Positions 12,707-13,249 of a DNA stretch of 13,249 nt are shown here, piece by piece. The number at the start of each line of letters is the position of its first letter. Position 1 is the stretch's first letter. Under the pieces are notes generated by a model that had not been told where the DNA came from, searched no databases, and saw only the letters and a list, made by a program, of their open reading frames with translations. Source of the stretch: an uncultured Acidobacteriota bacterium (lineage in GTDB: Bacteria > Acidobacteriota > Vicinamibacteria > Vicinamibacterales > UBA8438); assembly GCA_937888665.1 (NCBI GenBank), contig CALBET010000789.1, forward strand, positions 1 through 13,249, read 5' to 3'. The translations under genes and the position numbers were made by a program.

Positions 12707-13249
12707 TCACCGTTCCGCCCAGCGGAGCTTCTCACGGAGCACCGCGAAGTACGGGCGCGAGGCAGCGCGAATCATGCGAAGGGAGCGGCCCGCGGCCTCC
12801 ACGATGACCTCGTCCCCGTGTTCCAGCTTGAATCCCGTCTGGCCGTCGAAGCTGGCGAAGGCGTCGGTCGGTCGGGTGGCCAGTTCTGGCTGGATGTGAA
12901 TCGCCGCGTTGTCGGGGAGGACGATCGGTCGATTGGTCAACGCATGCGGAGCGATCGGCGTGAGCACCACGGCGTTGACGAGTGGGTGCACGATGGGCCC
13001 TCCCGCGGAGAGGTTGTACGCCGTTGACCCCGTCGCGGTGGCCACAATCAATCCGTCCGCCCGGAACCGAGCGACGAACTGGTCTCCGACGGAGACCGAC
13101 AGGTCCAGGATGCCGGAGAGCGCGCTCTTCGTGATGACCACGTCGTTCAGTACGATTTGCTCGTCGAACGTCGTCGATCCGCGGAGCGTGCGCGATCGCA
13201 GCATACGGCGCTCGATGGAACAGTTGTTGATGAGTGGGACTACTTTCGA
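12707..13249 (-). CDS. nadK: NAD kinase (partial, N-terminus beyond window)
   Basis: NAD kinase phosphorylates NAD to NADP with ATP or polyphosphate in the cytoplasm. The visible 180 residues are the C-terminal part: CSIERRMLRSRTLRG, then VLNDVVITKSALSGILDLSVSVGDQFVARFRADGLIVATATGSTAYNLSAGGPIVHP and LTPIAPHALTNRPIVLPDNAAIHI. These match the NAD-binding and conserved glycine-rich core of the family. The usual TPTGSTAY is TATGSTAY here, a conservative change. The GGDGT motif lies upstream, outside the window. The frame is open through the right edge, so no start is assigned; the Met at 13204 is internal. It is the first member of a minus-strand series, but the 126-bp gap to the phosphorylase remnant leaves an operon link uncertain. 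Confidence 0.95.
   Translation of the reverse strand, partial: SKVVPLINNCSIERRMLRSRTLRGSTTFDEQIVLNDVVITKSALSGILDLSVSVGDQFVARFRADGLIVATATGSTAYNLSAGGPIVHPLVNAVVLTPIAPHALTNRPIVLPDNAAIHIQPELATRPTDAFASFDGQTGFKLEHGDEVIVEAAGRSLRMIRAASRPYFAVLREKLRWAER

Noticed and set aside
1..13249. CRISPR arrays, tRNA genes, insertion sequences, toxin-antitoxin or defence genes
   Set aside because: I looked for regular direct repeats, tRNA cloverleaf ends, transposase motifs and small paired genes on both strands and saw none that I could support.

Overview
GC-rich bacterial chromosome carrying mostly core genes, nearly all on the minus strand; one small gene is on the plus strand. I see no tRNA, rRNA, CRISPR array, phage gene or insertion sequence. 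The gene content (asnS, rimP-nusA, an AmgK/nucleotidyltransferase pair, a MidA-type methyltransferase, a two-PDZ HtrA protease and an actinobacterial-type alpha-glucan phosphorylase remnant) fits a free-living, Gram-negative, high-GC organism. Acidobacteriota (Vicinamibacteria-like) is my best guess, but that is inference, not something the sequence proves.

Layout from right to left, which is the direction of transcription for most genes. At the right edge is the C-terminal part of NAD kinase (12707-13249). Next comes a badly damaged alpha-glucan phosphorylase (11604-12580), which keeps the N-terminal segment, a short middle piece and the C-terminal PLP-lysine region but has lost two internal blocks. 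It faces a small plus-strand glyoxalase/VOC gene (11071-11469), and the 134-bp gap between them is packed with GC hairpins. Two genes of unknown function follow: a zinc-ribbon-like protein (10504-10962) and an exported probable lipoprotein with a clear sigma70-type promoter (9858-10415). A strong hairpin ends that unit.

The centre is a six-gene minus-strand operon (9606 to 3139) with gaps of 23, 7 and 2 bases and then two GTGA overlaps: M24 aminopeptidase, HtrA/DegP-type protease, MidA-like methyltransferase, CYTH protein, sugar-phosphate nucleotidyltransferase and AmgK-like sugar kinase. The last two make a plausible MurNAc/GlcNAc salvage pair (anomeric sugar kinase plus NDP-sugar former) for cell-wall recycling. 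The protease and peptidase suggest envelope quality control and peptide turnover.

At the left are asnS (1646-2932) with an intrinsic terminator, then rimP and the start of nusA, joined by an ATGA overlap. The rimP-nusA leader has a possible extended -10 promoter upstream of that same terminator, which could form an attenuator-like arrangement. Three separate genes (M24, zinc-ribbon, VOC) have a -10-like TANNNT hexamer only 6-7 bases before the start codon, suggesting leaderless transcripts. I found no convincing new defence or mobile system. The most notable items are the doubly deleted phosphorylase, the leaderless signatures and the rimP-nusA leader.
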